Below the pieces are notes generated by a model. The model saw nothing but the letters and a program-made list of their open reading frames with translations. It made no database searches and was not told the DNA's origin. 64,000 bases of DNA from Sphingosinithalassobacter tenebrarum (GTDB taxonomy: Bacteria > Pseudomonadota > Alphaproteobacteria > Sphingomonadales > Sphingomonadaceae). The position numbers and the translations under genes were made by a program. Numbering within the stretch: position 1 is the first letter of the stretch; each line of letters opens with the position of its first letter. Where the stretch lies: NCBI RefSeq assembly GCF_011057975.1, contig NZ_CP049109.1:868001-932000 (forward strand), in the 5' to 3' direction. Below, in pieces: positions 51,717 through 61,070 of the stretch.

Positions 51717-53000
51717 TCACTTCTTCTTCGGTGCCGGCTTGGTCTTTTTCTGCGGCATCAGCTTCGCAAGCAGCGAGCTGCCCTTGCCACTCTCGGCCCC
51801 GGTCTCGCCCGCACCGTCATCCGCCTCGGCGCAGAGGGCGACGCGATCGGCAAGATCGTTGAGCGGCGCCAGCGCCTTGGCGTTCCTGCCTGCCTCGGCA
51901 AGCGGCTTGCCCAGCTTGGCGGCCTGCGAGGCCAGCTTGGGTTCGAACGGCACGAAATAGTCGATCCGGCGTTCGATGGAGCCTTCGAAATCCTTGCGGC
52001 TGATTTCGAGCTGTGCCGCCGGCTGAACGCGGTTGGCGACCAGGATGAGCTGGGTCTGCGGCGCGTTGGACTTGAACCAGGAAAGAATGCGGATCATGTC
52101 ACGCGCCGCCGCGAGCGTGAATTCGGTGACCAGCACCGCGACCTGGATATCGGCGATCAGATGCGGATGCAGCACCAGCATCGAACGCGGCAGATCGACC
52201 ACCGTGCATTCGAACGCCGAGCGTATTTCTTCCTGCAGCTGGAAATAGGCCGCGCCGTCGGTGACGACGGGGGAATGAATGGGGGCTTCGGCAGAGAGCA
52301 CGGCGAGCCGTTCGGATGCCTTCACCATTGCGCGTTCGATGAACAGCCCGTCGATGCGGCTGGGATTTTCGATCGCATCGGTCAGGCCGCGTCCGGGCTC
52401 GAGATCGAGCGCGAGTGCGCCGGTGCCGAAATGCACGTCGAGATCGAGCAGCGCGGTGGTATGGAGCTTGCGCTCGCTGAGCAGCCAGGCGAGCGACGTC
52501 GCGATCGTCGATGCACCCGATCCGCCGCGCGTGCCGATCACGGCGATGCCGCAGTGGAACTGGCTGGCGTCGCCTTCGCTTGCCTTGGGTGCGCTCAGCG
52601 CCACCTGCGCCTGGACGAAGGATTCGCGCAGCGTGTCGGGATTGAGCGGCTTGAGCAGATAATCCTGGATGCCCGAGGCGATGAGATCGCGATACAGGCG
52701 GACGTCATTGACCTGCCCGGTGGCGATGACGATCGTTCCCGGCTCGCAGACTTCCGCAAGCGCATTGATGTCGTTCAGCGGGTCTCCCGATTCGCTCAGA
52801 TCGACGAAAAGGATGTTGGGGCTCGCCGAAACCGACAGCGTCTGCACTGCGTTGCGCAGGCCGCCCTTGTTCACCTTTTCCGGCTCCCAGCCGAGCTCGA
52901 CCGCGAGCGGGCGGAGCATTTCGGCGGTCGATTCGTCGCAGACAAAGGCAATGAACGGATCGCGGTTTCCGCTGCGTCCGGGGTTGAAGGGTGCGTTCAC
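51717..53000 (-). CDS. cpaE: Pilus assembly localisation protein CpaE/TadZ
   Basis: The 427-residue protein has an atypical receiver domain (residues about 14-130, FIAFVCDESTAEMLRPLA) and a MinD/ParA-like ATPase domain. Its deviant Walker A reads GTRGGSGASTIATSLAWLL, without the usual Lys, as in TadZ proteins that localise the Tad machine at a pole. A lysine-rich tail (MPQKKTKPAPKKK) ends it. GTG at 53000 begins two bases after the cpaD stop. Confidence 0.9.
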   Translation of the reverse strand: MNAPFNPGRSGNRDPFIAFVCDESTAEMLRPLAVELGWEPEKVNKGGLRNAVQTLSVSASPNILFVDLSESGDPLNDINALAEVCEPGTIVIATGQVNDVRLYRDLIASGIQDYLLKPLNPDTLRESFVQAQVALSAPKASEGDASQFHCGIAVIGTRGGSGASTIATSLAWLLSERKLHTTALLDLDVHFGTGALALDLEPGRGLTDAIENPSRIDGLFIERAMVKASERLAVLSAEAPIHSPVVTDGAAYFQLQEEIRSAFECTVVDLPRSMLVLHPHLIADIQVAVLVTEFTLAAARDMIRILSWFKSNAPQTQLILVANRVQPAAQLEISRKDFEGSIERRIDYFVPFEPKLASQAAKLGKPLAEAGRNAKALAPLNDLADRVALCAEADDGAGETGAESGKGSSLLAKLMPQKKTKPAPKKK

Positions 53001-53001
53001 C

Positions 53002-53637
53002 TTACTGGCTCCCTCCGCCGGCCGAACCGCCCTGCAGCCCGCCCGCGCCGGTCGGTTCCTTGTCACGATAGGTCTGGATCGCACGAGTCGAAAGTACCGG
53101 ATCGCTGACCTGCGAACCGGGCTGACCGCGCACCAGGTCGCCCGGATTGGCGACCATCGCGGCGAGATTGGAATTCACCGCGCAGCCGAAATTGGAGCTG
53201 GTGCTGGCGCTGAAATCGGGCTGATATTCGCGGCTGTGATCGGGACATCCCGGCACGCTGGCGGTCATGCGCGTCACCACGACGCGCACGGTTCCGGGCG
53301 CGATCGCTCCGGTGGTGACGGGGGCCTGATCGCTGATCAGCAGGCCGTATCGGGCAGCCTGTTCGGCGATATCGCGGCGCGCGCCGGGATACATGTCGCC
53401 ATCGTCGATCGCGATCACGTCGCCATAGCCGACGCGCAGGGACGCCATCCATCCGGCGAGCCGTTCGGCTTCGCCCGTCGCCAGCCCCGGCCCGGCGGTC
53501 GCCAGATCGAAGGCATAGTCGCTGCGGGTCACCACCGGCTGGTGAATCGAGTCGACACCCCCGTTATACGTGCCTCCGCAGGCGCTCAGCAGCAGCGCCG
53601 GAGCGAGAAGGGCGGGCAGCGCTAGGCGCATGGTCAT
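53002..53637 (-). CDS. cpaD: Pilus assembly lipoprotein CpaD
   Basis: A 211-residue lipoprotein (signal MTMRLALPALLAPALLLSAC, lipobox SAC) of the CpaD family, thought to help the secretin in the outer membrane. FGCAVNSNLAAMVANPGDLVRGQ is the typical C-terminal motif. ATG at 53637 follows AAGGAG six bases away. It lies between cpaC and cpaE. Confidence 0.88.
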   Translation of the reverse strand: MTMRLALPALLAPALLLSACGGTYNGGVDSIHQPVVTRSDYAFDLATAGPGLATGEAERLAGWMASLRVGYGDVIAIDDGDMYPGARRDIAEQAARYGLLISDQAPVTTGAIAPGTVRVVVTRMTASVPGCPDHSREYQPDFSASTSSNFGCAVNSNLAAMVANPGDLVRGQPGSQVSDPVLSTRAIQTYRDKEPTGAGGLQGGSAGGGSQ

Positions 53638-53657
53638 GTTCGTCTCCTTCGGGCACA

Positions 53658-55211
53658 TCAATTGAGGCTGAATCCAGGGGCGGCATCGCCGGAACCACGC
53701 CGGTCGTCATTCTGGCGCGCCTCCGGTTCGGGTGATGCCGCCGGTTGATTGGGAACGGGTTGCGCCGATCCGATCGCGGGCGCGGCGCCCTGCTGCGGCG
53801 GCGCCATCATCGGTCGCGGTCGCGGCTCGCCTTCGGCCGAGCCGCTCAGCTGGCCGCCGAACACGCGTTGGAAATCATTGGGCGCGCGATAGCCATCGGT
53901 CGGCAGGCGAATGTCGCTGCCGTTGACCGGTTTCACCAGATACGGCGTGATGACGACCACCAGCTCGGTTTCGCTGCGCTGAAAGTCATTCGAACGGAAC
54001 AGCGCGCCGAGGACCGGAAGGTCGCCGATGCCCGGGGCCTTGTCGATCGAATTCTGATGGGTGTTGGACAGCAGCCCGGCAATCATGAAGCTTTCGCCCG
54101 AGCCCAGCTCGACAGTTGTTTCAACGCGCCGGGTGGTGATTGCGGGAATGGTCGTTCCCTGGAATTGTACTGCACCAGCCGAGGAAAGTTGCGAAACCTC
54201 GGGGCGAACGCGCAGCGAGATACGACCGTCCGACAACACCGTCGGCGTGAAGGACAGGCTGACGCCATATTGCTTGTATTCCACCGAAACGGCGCCCAGC
54301 CCCTGCGCGATCGGGATCGGGATTTCGCCGCCCGCGAGGAAATTGGCGGTTTCGCCGGAAAGCGATGTGAGGTTCGGATTGGCGAGCGTCGTCACCTGGC
54401 CGATCGTTTCGCCCAGATCGAGCGAGCCGAGCAGATCGAGGCCAAGCACGCGCCCGGCGCCATAGAGCGCGGTGCCGGTCGCCGGATTGGTGACAACCGT
54501 CGTGCCGGTCGTCCCGTCCGTGCCGACTCCCACCGGTCCGCCGGGCGAATACTGTTCGTAGAAGTCGCGACCCTGGCCGACGCCGAATTTGAAGCCGCTG
54601 CTCGAATCGACCGAGGCGAGGTTGACGCCGATATTCTTGACGAAGCTGCGGCTGACTTCGGCGAAGCGCACCTGCAGATTGACCTGCAGCGGCACTGCCG
54701 TGCGCAGGCGGCTGATGATCTTGACCTCGTCGCCGACAAAGGCCTGTACCAGTCGTTCGGCCTCGGCGACATCGTCGGGGCTTTTCACCGTTCCGGTGAG
54801 CAGGATCAGGCCGTTCATCGGCGTTGCGGTGATGCTGGCCTCGGGCATTGCCAGCGACAGCATCGAAGCGATCGAATCGATGTTGTTGCCGACGCGAACC
54901 GTCGCGGAATATACGACGCGACCGTTGTTGCCGGTGGCGTAGACCGTGGTTTCGCCCTGGCTCTTGCCGAAGACATAGAGTTGGCGCGACGAGCTGATAT
55001 GGACGTCGGCGATGCTCTGATCGGCTACGAAGACCTCAGCCATCGGCGCATCGACGTTGATCAGCCGACCGCTGCCGGTCGCCACTTCCATGCTGGTCGT
55101 GGGCGCGGGCACGGACTGGGCGGCTGCCGGCGCGATTGCGATGCCGGCACTGGCGCCGGTCGCGAGCATCGCGGCGAATGCGAGCCGAGTCGGGGCGGTG
55201 AAGTGGGACAT
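53658..55211 (-). CDS. cpaC: Flp pilus secretin CpaC/RcpA
   Basis: The 517-residue outer-membrane channel has a signal peptide (RLAFAAMLATGASAGIAIAPAAAQ), a BON-like N domain (SITATPMNGLILLTGTVKSPDDVAEAERL) and the secretin core (VEYKQYGVSLSFTPTVLSDGRISLRVRPEVSQL, GESFMIAGLL). A Pro/Gly-rich acidic tail follows. Its ATG overlaps the cpaB stop region by four bases. Confidence 0.92.
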   Translation of the reverse strand: MSHFTAPTRLAFAAMLATGASAGIAIAPAAAQSVPAPTTSMEVATGSGRLINVDAPMAEVFVADQSIADVHISSSRQLYVFGKSQGETTVYATGNNGRVVYSATVRVGNNIDSIASMLSLAMPEASITATPMNGLILLTGTVKSPDDVAEAERLVQAFVGDEVKIISRLRTAVPLQVNLQVRFAEVSRSFVKNIGVNLASVDSSSGFKFGVGQGRDFYEQYSPGGPVGVGTDGTTGTTVVTNPATGTALYGAGRVLGLDLLGSLDLGETIGQVTTLANPNLTSLSGETANFLAGGEIPIPIAQGLGAVSVEYKQYGVSLSFTPTVLSDGRISLRVRPEVSQLSSAGAVQFQGTTIPAITTRRVETTVELGSGESFMIAGLLSNTHQNSIDKAPGIGDLPVLGALFRSNDFQRSETELVVVITPYLVKPVNGSDIRLPTDGYRAPNDFQRVFGGQLSGSAEGEPRPRPMMAPPQQGAAPAIGSAQPVPNQPAASPEPEARQNDDRRGSGDAAPGFSLN

Positions 55212-55212
55212 C

Positions 55213-56268
55213 TCAGTTATTTCCCCCCGTGGCGGCACCGGACTGACCGACCGGTACGACGGTAAGATTGTTGCCGCGCGCGACGCGGACGACCGGGCCT
55301 GTCGGCACCGGCATCGCGGCTGGCGGCGTGTTCGCGGTATCGGGCCGGAAACCCGGCGGCGGGCTGAACTGGCGGGTTTCCTCGCCCTTGCCCGGAACGG
55401 TCGAGCGCTGGAAACGCGAGATATCGGCACCGGTCGAATAGGTGGAACGGCCGCTGATCGGCGCGGCTTCGCGGCGGGCCAGCATTGCCCTTTCGGCGTC
55501 GGCGTCTTCGGGCACATCGATTTCGCCGCTGGCGATCGCTTCCTCAAGCTCCTGCGAATTGTCCGCGATCGAGCGCAGCGAAAGCGAAATCTGGCCGATC
55601 GTCTGCGCCACCGAAATCTGCTCGGCGATTCGCGGAGTCACTTCCAGCGTCACCGTGGAATAGGGATTGACGACGGTGTTGCCTTCTTCGTCCTTCTGCT
55701 GGTCGGTGCGCTGGTCGGTGGCGAGCACGCGCAGGTTGCGCAGTACCGTTTCCGAAGCCTTGAGCGGCGGACCATCGCCGCCGCCGGCGACTTCCTGCGT
55801 CAGGATGAGATCGACCCGGTCGCCCGGAAACACAAAACCCGCGACCGAGGACTGGGCGGAAACCGGCACCGTCACGGCACGCATGCCCGGACCGAGTGCG
55901 GCGGCAAGGAAGCCGCGATCGCCCGGCTTCACCAGCGCGCCCTGCGCGACCGGCTGGCCGGCGGGGATGGCGATTCGCACCACCGTGCCCTGCAACTGCG
56001 CGGGGTCGGTGTCTTCCTGGAGATAATAGGCGCCTTCGATCAGCTCTTCGGGCCAGGCGACGAATTTCATCGCACTGGCGTCGAGGATCGTGCCGACGGG
56101 CAATTCGCGAGTCGCGACCAGCACTTCCTTCGAAGGCTGGCCGGGCTGCACGGCTACCGCATTGGCGCTCGGGGCGGACGAGCCCACCATCAGGTTTCGC
56201 GCCATGAACGCCGTGATCAGCGCCACGACCAGCGCTCCCACCAGCAGAATTATCTTCCTACCATCCAT
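55213..56268 (-). CDS. cpaB: Flp pilus assembly protein CpaB/RcpC
   Basis: A 351-residue periplasmic protein anchored by an N-terminal helix (IILLVGALVVALITAFMARNL) with a SAF domain (VLVATRELPVGTILDASAMKF, RIAIPAGQPVAQGALV) and the RcpC-type VTVPVSAQSSVAGFVFPGDRVDLIL region. The tail is Pro-rich. It is thought to link the secretin to the inner platform. cpaA lies 56 bases upstream in transcription. Confidence 0.9.
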   Translation of the reverse strand: MDGRKIILLVGALVVALITAFMARNLMVGSSAPSANAVAVQPGQPSKEVLVATRELPVGTILDASAMKFVAWPEELIEGAYYLQEDTDPAQLQGTVVRIAIPAGQPVAQGALVKPGDRGFLAAALGPGMRAVTVPVSAQSSVAGFVFPGDRVDLILTQEVAGGGDGPPLKASETVLRNLRVLATDQRTDQQKDEEGNTVVNPYSTVTLEVTPRIAEQISVAQTIGQISLSLRSIADNSQELEEAIASGEIDVPEDADAERAMLARREAAPISGRSTYSTGADISRFQRSTVPGKGEETRQFSPPPGFRPDTANTPPAAMPVPTGPVVRVARGNNLTVVPVGQSGAATGGNN

Positions 56269-56324
56269 GACGCACGAGGCCCTTTTTCATTGCAGTCGGC
56301 CGGGGTTGATCCGGGATTAAGCAT

Positions 56325-56795
56325 TCACACGAACTGGTTAAGAATCGGTTCGCGAAGTACGATCAGCGTCGCGAGGGCGATCGCGATTCCATATGGAATC
56401 TCCAATGCTTCCCTGGTCCGGCGGAAATATCGCTCGACGACCAGCAACAGGGTTAGCGCCCCGCCGAGCAGCGACATCAGGATCAGCATCCAGATCAGCG
56501 GCTGGATTGGCAGCCAAAGCGCGAGCGCGCCGATCAGCTTGACGTCGCCGCCACCCATCTGGCCGAGCGCAAAGGCGCCGACGAACAGCGCGAACACCAG
56601 CGCCGCAACTCCGATCTGGATCGCGATGTCGGGCCAGAGCGAAAGCCCCGCGCCCCACCACCAAAGCGGCGCCATCAGCGCGATGGCGGCATTTTTCCAG
56701 TTGGCGATTTCACGACGGCGCGCGTCTTCGATGCCGGCCGAGACCAGCAACAGCGCAAGCGCTATGAGCAGAATGGCACAAACATATGCCCCCAT
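56325..56795 (-). CDS. cpaA: Prepilin peptidase CpaA
   Basis: A 156-residue A24-family aspartic peptidase that matures Flp pilins. It has five hydrophobic segments and the catalytic GQMGGGDVKLIGALALWLP motif (the conserved GGGD) plus the upstream EDARRREIANW Asp. It heads the pilus operon. No flp pilin is found beside it. Confidence 0.88.
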   Translation of the reverse strand: MGAYVCAILLIALALLLVSAGIEDARRREIANWKNAAIALMAPLWWWGAGLSLWPDIAIQIGVAALVFALFVGAFALGQMGGGDVKLIGALALWLPIQPLIWMLILMSLLGGALTLLLVVERYFRRTREALEIPYGIAIALATLIVLREPILNQFV

Positions 56796-56846
56796 AGCGC
56801 CAAATCCCTAGACGGATCGGCTTTCCAAAACGTAACCAAGCCAGCG

Positions 56847-57794
56847 ATGACCGCTTCCGAATCCATTCGCCGCACGATTCCCCGCGGCGCGCAAGTCACC
56901 AGCTGGTCGGCCGCGGACGGCTGGCCGCTGCGTTCCTTTGCCTGGCCGGTGGAGGATGCCCGTCCGCGCGGCAGCATCCTGTTCCTCACCGGGCGGGGCG
57001 ACCTGTTCGAGAAATATCTCGAGCTGTTCCACCACTGGCACGGTCAGGGCTGGACGATCACGTCGTTCGATTGGCGCGGGCAGGGCGGATCGGGGCGCTG
57101 CTCCGATCATCCCACCTGCGGGCATATCGACAGTTTCGATCGCTTCGGCGAGGATCTGGAGGCATTCGCCGCCGACTGGGTGGCGGCGACGCCCGGCCCG
57201 CATGTCGTCATGGGGCATTCGATGGGCGGTCAGATATTGTTGCGCGTGCTGGTCGACGGCCGTGTGCGCCCCGATGCGGCGGTGCTGATCGCGCCGATGC
57301 TGGGCATTCGCACGATGTTCGGAAGCTGGCTGGCCGAGAAGATGGCCCGGCTGGTCGGCGGGATCGGCAATTCAGCACGTCCGGCCTGGCGCGGCAAGGA
57401 TACGCCGCGCGCCACGGAGACGCGGCAGGAGCTGCTGACGCACGACCGCGACCGCTATTCCGACGAGCTGTTCTGGCAGCAATCCGATCCGGCGCTGCTT
57501 TCGGGCCCGCCGAGCTGGCAATGGGTGATGGAGGCGTTTCGCGTGACTCGGGAATTGCGGCAAGACCCCGGTCTCAAGACGATGGACGTACCCGTGCTGA
57601 CGCTGATTTCGCAGGTCGACAAGCTGGTCAATCCGCGCGACGTGATCGCGACCACTGCGAGACTTCCCGATGCGCGCCTCGTCCGTTTCGGCAAGGAAAG
57701 CGCGCATGAAATCCTGCGCGAGGTGGATCGGGTGCGCAATCGCGCGATCGGCGAGATCGAGCTGTTTCTTGCGGCGAGGGCGCAGCGCCGTTGA
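56847..57794 (+). CDS. Alpha/beta hydrolase, lysophospholipase-like
   Basis: The 315-residue cytoplasmic hydrolase (Serine aminopeptidase S33/PldB type) has FLTGRGDLFEKYLELFHHW, ITSFDWRGQGGSGR, nucleophile VVMGHSMGGQILLRV (GHSMGG), the acid LTLISQVDKLVNPRD and His in KESAHEILRE. Substrates are probably acylglycerols or lysophospholipids. Its stop overlaps the next TTG start (TTGA), so the pair is translationally coupled. Confidence 0.88.
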   Translation: MTASESIRRTIPRGAQVTSWSAADGWPLRSFAWPVEDARPRGSILFLTGRGDLFEKYLELFHHWHGQGWTITSFDWRGQGGSGRCSDHPTCGHIDSFDRFGEDLEAFAADWVAATPGPHVVMGHSMGGQILLRVLVDGRVRPDAAVLIAPMLGIRTMFGSWLAEKMARLVGGIGNSARPAWRGKDTPRATETRQELLTHDRDRYSDELFWQQSDPALLSGPPSWQWVMEAFRVTRELRQDPGLKTMDVPVLTLISQVDKLVNPRDVIATTARLPDARLVRFGKESAHEILREVDRVRNRAIGEIELFLAARAQRR

Positions 57795-58879
57795 GCCATT
57801 TCGACGTCGCCATTGTGGGAGCGGGCATTGCCGGTGCGGGTCTGGCCGCCGAGATCGGTGCGCGTGCCAGCGTGCTGATGCTCGAGGCGGAAGACCGGCC
57901 GGGCTATCACGCCACCGGGCGTTCGGCCGCTTTCTGGTCGGAAACCTATGGCGGGCCGCTGGTGCAACCGCTCACTACCGCTTCCGGCCCGGAACTGCGC
58001 GCGGGCGGCTATCTCGATCCGCTGGGCTCGCTCCATATCGGTCGCGTCGAAGATGCGGCTGCGCGCGACGCGTTTCTTGCCGAATTCGATGGCAGCGGAG
58101 TCGCGCTGGTTCCGGTGGATCCGCATGCGCGCGTCGCCGGGCTGCGGGCGGAATGGACGCTTGGCGTCTTCGAGCCGAGCTGCGCCTATATCGATGTCGG
58201 CGCACTGCACGGCGATTATCTGAAGAAAGCGGCGCGCGGCGGCGTGACGCTGGTGCTCGACGCGGCGCTTGGTTCGCTTACGCGCGAAGGAACGCGCTGG
58301 CTGCTGGAAACCCGAGCGGGGCGGTTTACTGCCGATATCGTCGTGAACGCCGCCGGGGCATGGGCCGACGAGGTAGCACGAATGGCCGGAGCGCGACCGA
58401 TCGGGATTACGGCCTATCGGCGGACGATGGTACAGCTGCGGACCGAGCCTCCGACCGCGCCCGGCATGCCGCATGTCACGCGTTTTGACGGCGCCATGTA
58501 TTTCAAGCCCGAGGCGGGCGGCAAACTTTGGCTCAGCCCGCATGACGAATCGCGAGTGCCGCCCGGCGATGTCGCTCCCGAGGAAATCGATGTCGCGACG
58601 GCAATCGACCGGCTGGAGCACACCGTGGACTGGCGTGTCGTCGCGCTCGAACGCAAATGGGCGGGGCTGCGCAGCTTCGCGCCCGATCGTTTGCCGGTGT
58701 TCGGGTTCGATCCTGTTCGGGAGGGCTTTTTCTGGTGTGCGGGGCAGGGTGGGTTTGGCATTCAGACGGCGCCCGCCGCGGCCAAGCTGGCGGCAGCATC
58801 GCTGCTGGGCGGTGCGCTGGACGAGAGCGTGTCGTCGATCGATCCGGCAATCTATTCTGCGGCTCGCTTCGCCGCATAG
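57791..58879 (+). CDS. FAD-dependent oxidoreductase, DAO family
   Basis: The 362-residue flavoenzyme has a Rossmann FAD motif (VAIVGAGIAGAGLAAEIG, GxGxxG), EDRPGYHATGRSAAFWSE, and C-terminal RSFAPDRLPVFGFDP followed by WCAGQGGFGIQTAPA. The pattern is that of the D-amino-acid oxidase/glycine oxidase group. The TTG start overlaps the previous stop. A likely substrate is an amino acid or hydroxyacid, but it cannot be told. Confidence 0.83.
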   Translation: MSHFDVAIVGAGIAGAGLAAEIGARASVLMLEAEDRPGYHATGRSAAFWSETYGGPLVQPLTTASGPELRAGGYLDPLGSLHIGRVEDAAARDAFLAEFDGSGVALVPVDPHARVAGLRAEWTLGVFEPSCAYIDVGALHGDYLKKAARGGVTLVLDAALGSLTREGTRWLLETRAGRFTADIVVNAAGAWADEVARMAGARPIGITAYRRTMVQLRTEPPTAPGMPHVTRFDGAMYFKPEAGGKLWLSPHDESRVPPGDVAPEEIDVATAIDRLEHTVDWRVVALERKWAGLRSFAPDRLPVFGFDPVREGFFWCAGQGGFGIQTAPAAAKLAAASLLGGALDESVSSIDPAIYSAARFAA

Positions 58880-58947
58880 CGCGGCTTCTGGGTTGGCCTC
58901 TCCGGTTCGGCCGCTATGGTTGCGCTCTCGCAACGATGGAGGCCCGT

Positions 58948-59124
58948 ATGGCGCACAAGTTTGAAATCTATAAGGACAAGGCGGGCGAGTATCGCGTCCG
59001 TTTCAAGTATAATTCGGAAATCATGTTCTCGACCGAAGGCTATTCGAGCAAGTCGAGCGCGCAGAACGCCATCGATTCGATCAAAAAGAATGGCCCGGAC
59101 GCGCCGATCGAAGACAATAGCTGA
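58948..59124 (+). CDS. YegP/DUF1508 single-repeat protein
   Basis: The 58-residue protein is one DUF1508 unit: FEIYKDKAGEYRVRFKYNSEIMFSTEGYSSKSSAQNAIDSIKKN. Larger homologues (YegP) have two tandem units; this has one. A GGAGG site lies five bases before the ATG. The role is unknown. Confidence 0.9.
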   Translation: MAHKFEIYKDKAGEYRVRFKYNSEIMFSTEGYSSKSSAQNAIDSIKKNGPDAPIEDNS

Positions 59125-59142
59125 TCTCTTTCGGTGACGAAG

Positions 59143-59173
59143 AACGGGGCCCGTTTTGCGACGGCCCCGTTTC
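59143..59173. terminator. Terminator-like hairpin between convergent genes
   Basis: AACGGGGCC (59143-59151) and GGCCCCGTT (59163-59171) form a nine-pair stem. It is positioned between the DUF1508 gene and the MAPEG gene, so it could end both transcripts, though the T-run is short. Confidence 0.55.
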
Positions 59174-59188
59174 GCTACGCTGGATATT

Positions 59189-59602
59189 TCACCAGAGCGC
59201 CTGAATGGCGGGCGCGATCAGCGGCTCGATCATCATCGCGATACCCGCCACACTGGCCAGGAAGGCGAGCGTGCGCAGCACCGGGATGCCGAGCGCATAG
59301 AGCGGCAGATAGACGATGCGTGCGGTCAGCCAGAGCAGCGCGCCGAGTTGCGTCGTTTCGGTCTGCGTCCGCGCCACCGCCAGGATCAGTGCCAGCGCGA
59401 TCACGATCGGGAACGTCTCGAAGAAGTTATTCTGCGCGCGGATCAGCCGTCCGGTGAGCGGCGAGGGCGGCGGTGTTTCCGCGTCGCGCGCGCCGACATT
59501 CCATTTGGTGCCATATTGCGCCGTCTTCGCGCTCACCGCCGCGAAGATATGCACGAATGCGAGCACGCATCCCCACACCACTACCGCCAGTTCGACCGTC
59601 AT
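59189..59602 (-). CDS. MAPEG-family membrane protein
   Basis: A 137-residue protein with four membrane helices and the conserved loop RLIRAQNNFFETFPIVIALALIL of the MAPEG family (eicosanoid and glutathione metabolism enzymes). A second feature is RIVYLPLYALGIPVLRTLAF. The bacterial substrate is unknown. rnhA lies upstream in the same direction, 55 bases away. Confidence 0.85.
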   Translation of the reverse strand: MTVELAVVVWGCVLAFVHIFAAVSAKTAQYGTKWNVGARDAETPPPSPLTGRLIRAQNNFFETFPIVIALALILAVARTQTETTQLGALLWLTARIVYLPLYALGIPVLRTLAFLASVAGIAMMIEPLIAPAIQALW

Positions 59603-59657
59603 CGGCTATCCCCCCTGTTTCGCGGAACAATAGCGCAGCCGGGCGGGCAGGGAAATG

Positions 59658-60101
59658 TTACCGAGCGGCGATCGCCGCGTCGCTGGCCAGCTTGTCGGCG
59701 CGCTCGTTATCGGGGTGGCCGGCATGGCCCTTCACCCAGATCCATTCGATCTGGTGCGGTTTGGCCGCTGCCAGCAGCTCCTGCCAGAGATCGGCATTCT
59801 TGACCGGCTTCTTCGCGGCGGTTTTCCAGCCGTTTTTCTGCCAGCCGTGAATCCATTTGGTGAGGCCGTCCATCACATATTTGCTGTCGGTCGACAGCGT
59901 GACGCGGCATGGGCGCTTCAATGCCTTCAGACCCTCGATCGCCGCCATCAGCTCCATGCGGTTGTTGGTTGTGTGGCGCTCGCTTCCCGACAGCTCCTTT
60001 TCGGTCGTCCCCATGCGCAGCACCACGCCCCAGCCGCCCTTGCCCGGATTGCCCTTGCACGCGCCGTCAGTGGCGATTTCGACATGCTTCATTGCGGTCA
60101 T
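59658..60101 (-). CDS. rnhA: Ribonuclease HI
   Basis: A 147-residue endonuclease that degrades RNA in RNA:DNA hybrids. The four acidic catalytic residues are in [30 protein letters not shown] and [12 protein letters not shown]. It starts inside the thrB stop (four-base overlap). Confidence 0.95.
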   Translation of the reverse strand: MTAMKHVEIATDGACKGNPGKGGWGVVLRMGTTEKELSGSERHTTNNRMELMAAIEGLKALKRPCRVTLSTDSKYVMDGLTKWIHGWQKNGWKTAAKKPVKNADLWQELLAAAKPHQIEWIWVKGHAGHPDNERADKLASDAAIAAR

Positions 60102-61066
60102 GCCAGCGTCGGCAACAGCGTGGCGAGATCGGGGTCATAGACCTTGACGCGCCGCCAGAAGGCCAGCGGATCCTTGCGTGTCACCAGTGCGTCGGCCGGC
60201 GTGTTGAGCCAGTCCCAGGCGCGCGACAGGGTGAAGCGTAGACACGCGCCGACCGCGAGATCGTGAAAGGCCGAGTGTTCGACTTCGCTCAACGGAAAGC
60301 TCTGCGAATAGCCTTCGATCAACGCATTGCCGACTGCTTCATCATAGTGTTCGCCGGTCGTATCGAACGACCAGGCCGCGTGCGCCACCGCGAGGTCGTA
60401 GAGCCGGATGTCGGTGCAGGCGAAATAGAAATCGATCACCCCGGTTATCGCGTCGCCCAGCATCAGCACATTGTCGGGAAAGAGATCGGCATGAATCGCA
60501 CAGCGCGCCAGCCCCTGACGGTCCCAGGTCTCCGCGAGGTCGCCCAGCGCGAAATCAAGGTCGCGATACAGGCCCGGCGCGATACCATCGAGGCTTTCCC
60601 CGCAACGTTCGAGCAGCGGTTTCCAGCTTTCGAATCCCATTGAGTTGGGCCGGTCCAGCGGAAAATCGGCAACCGCCTGATGCATCGCTCCCAGCGCTTC
60701 CCCCGCAGCGCGCGCCTGCGCCACGTTGGGATGCGAGAGCGACACGCCAGGTAGGAATTTGATAAGGCAGGCGGGTCGCCCTTCCAGTTCATGGATTTCG
60801 CGGCCCTCGCGATCCTTGATCGCTGGCGGCACTGGCAGCCCCTTGGCGGCGAGATGATCGAGCAGCGCCATGAAATAGGGCAGGTCGTCGGCCGCCACGC
60901 GCTTTTCATAGAGCGTCAGGATGAAGCGGTCCTGCGTGGTCTCGACCAGGTAATTGCTGTTTTCGACGCCCTCGGCGATGCCCTTGGCGGAGACGAGTTC
61001 GCCGACATCGAAGCGCGTCAGAAATTCCGCCAGCGCTTCGGCCGACACATGCGTATAGACTGCCAT
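60098..61066 (-). CDS. thrB: Homoserine kinase, APH-fold (ThrB2)
   Basis: The 322-residue kinase phosphorylates homoserine for threonine synthesis. It is of the aminoglycoside-phosphotransferase fold: [11 protein letters not shown] (ATP-binding strands), [32 protein letters not shown] (catalytic loop and metal), and [10 protein letters not shown]. The start [14 protein letters not shown] is typical. It precedes rnhA by overlap and follows ispH by four bases. Confidence 0.93.
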   Translation of the reverse strand: MAVYTHVSAEALAEFLTRFDVGELVSAKGIAEGVENSNYLVETTQDRFILTLYEKRVAADDLPYFMALLDHLAAKGLPVPPAIKDREGREIHELEGRPACLIKFLPGVSLSHPNVAQARAAGEALGAMHQAVADFPLDRPNSMGFESWKPLLERCGESLDGIAPGLYRDLDFALGDLAETWDRQGLARCAIHADLFPDNVLMLGDAITGVIDFYFACTDIRLYDLAVAHAAWSFDTTGEHYDEAVGNALIEGYSQSFPLSEVEHSAFHDLAVGACLRFTLSRAWDWLNTPADALVTRKDPLAFWRRVKVYDPDLATLLPTLA

Positions 61067-61070
61067 AGGA

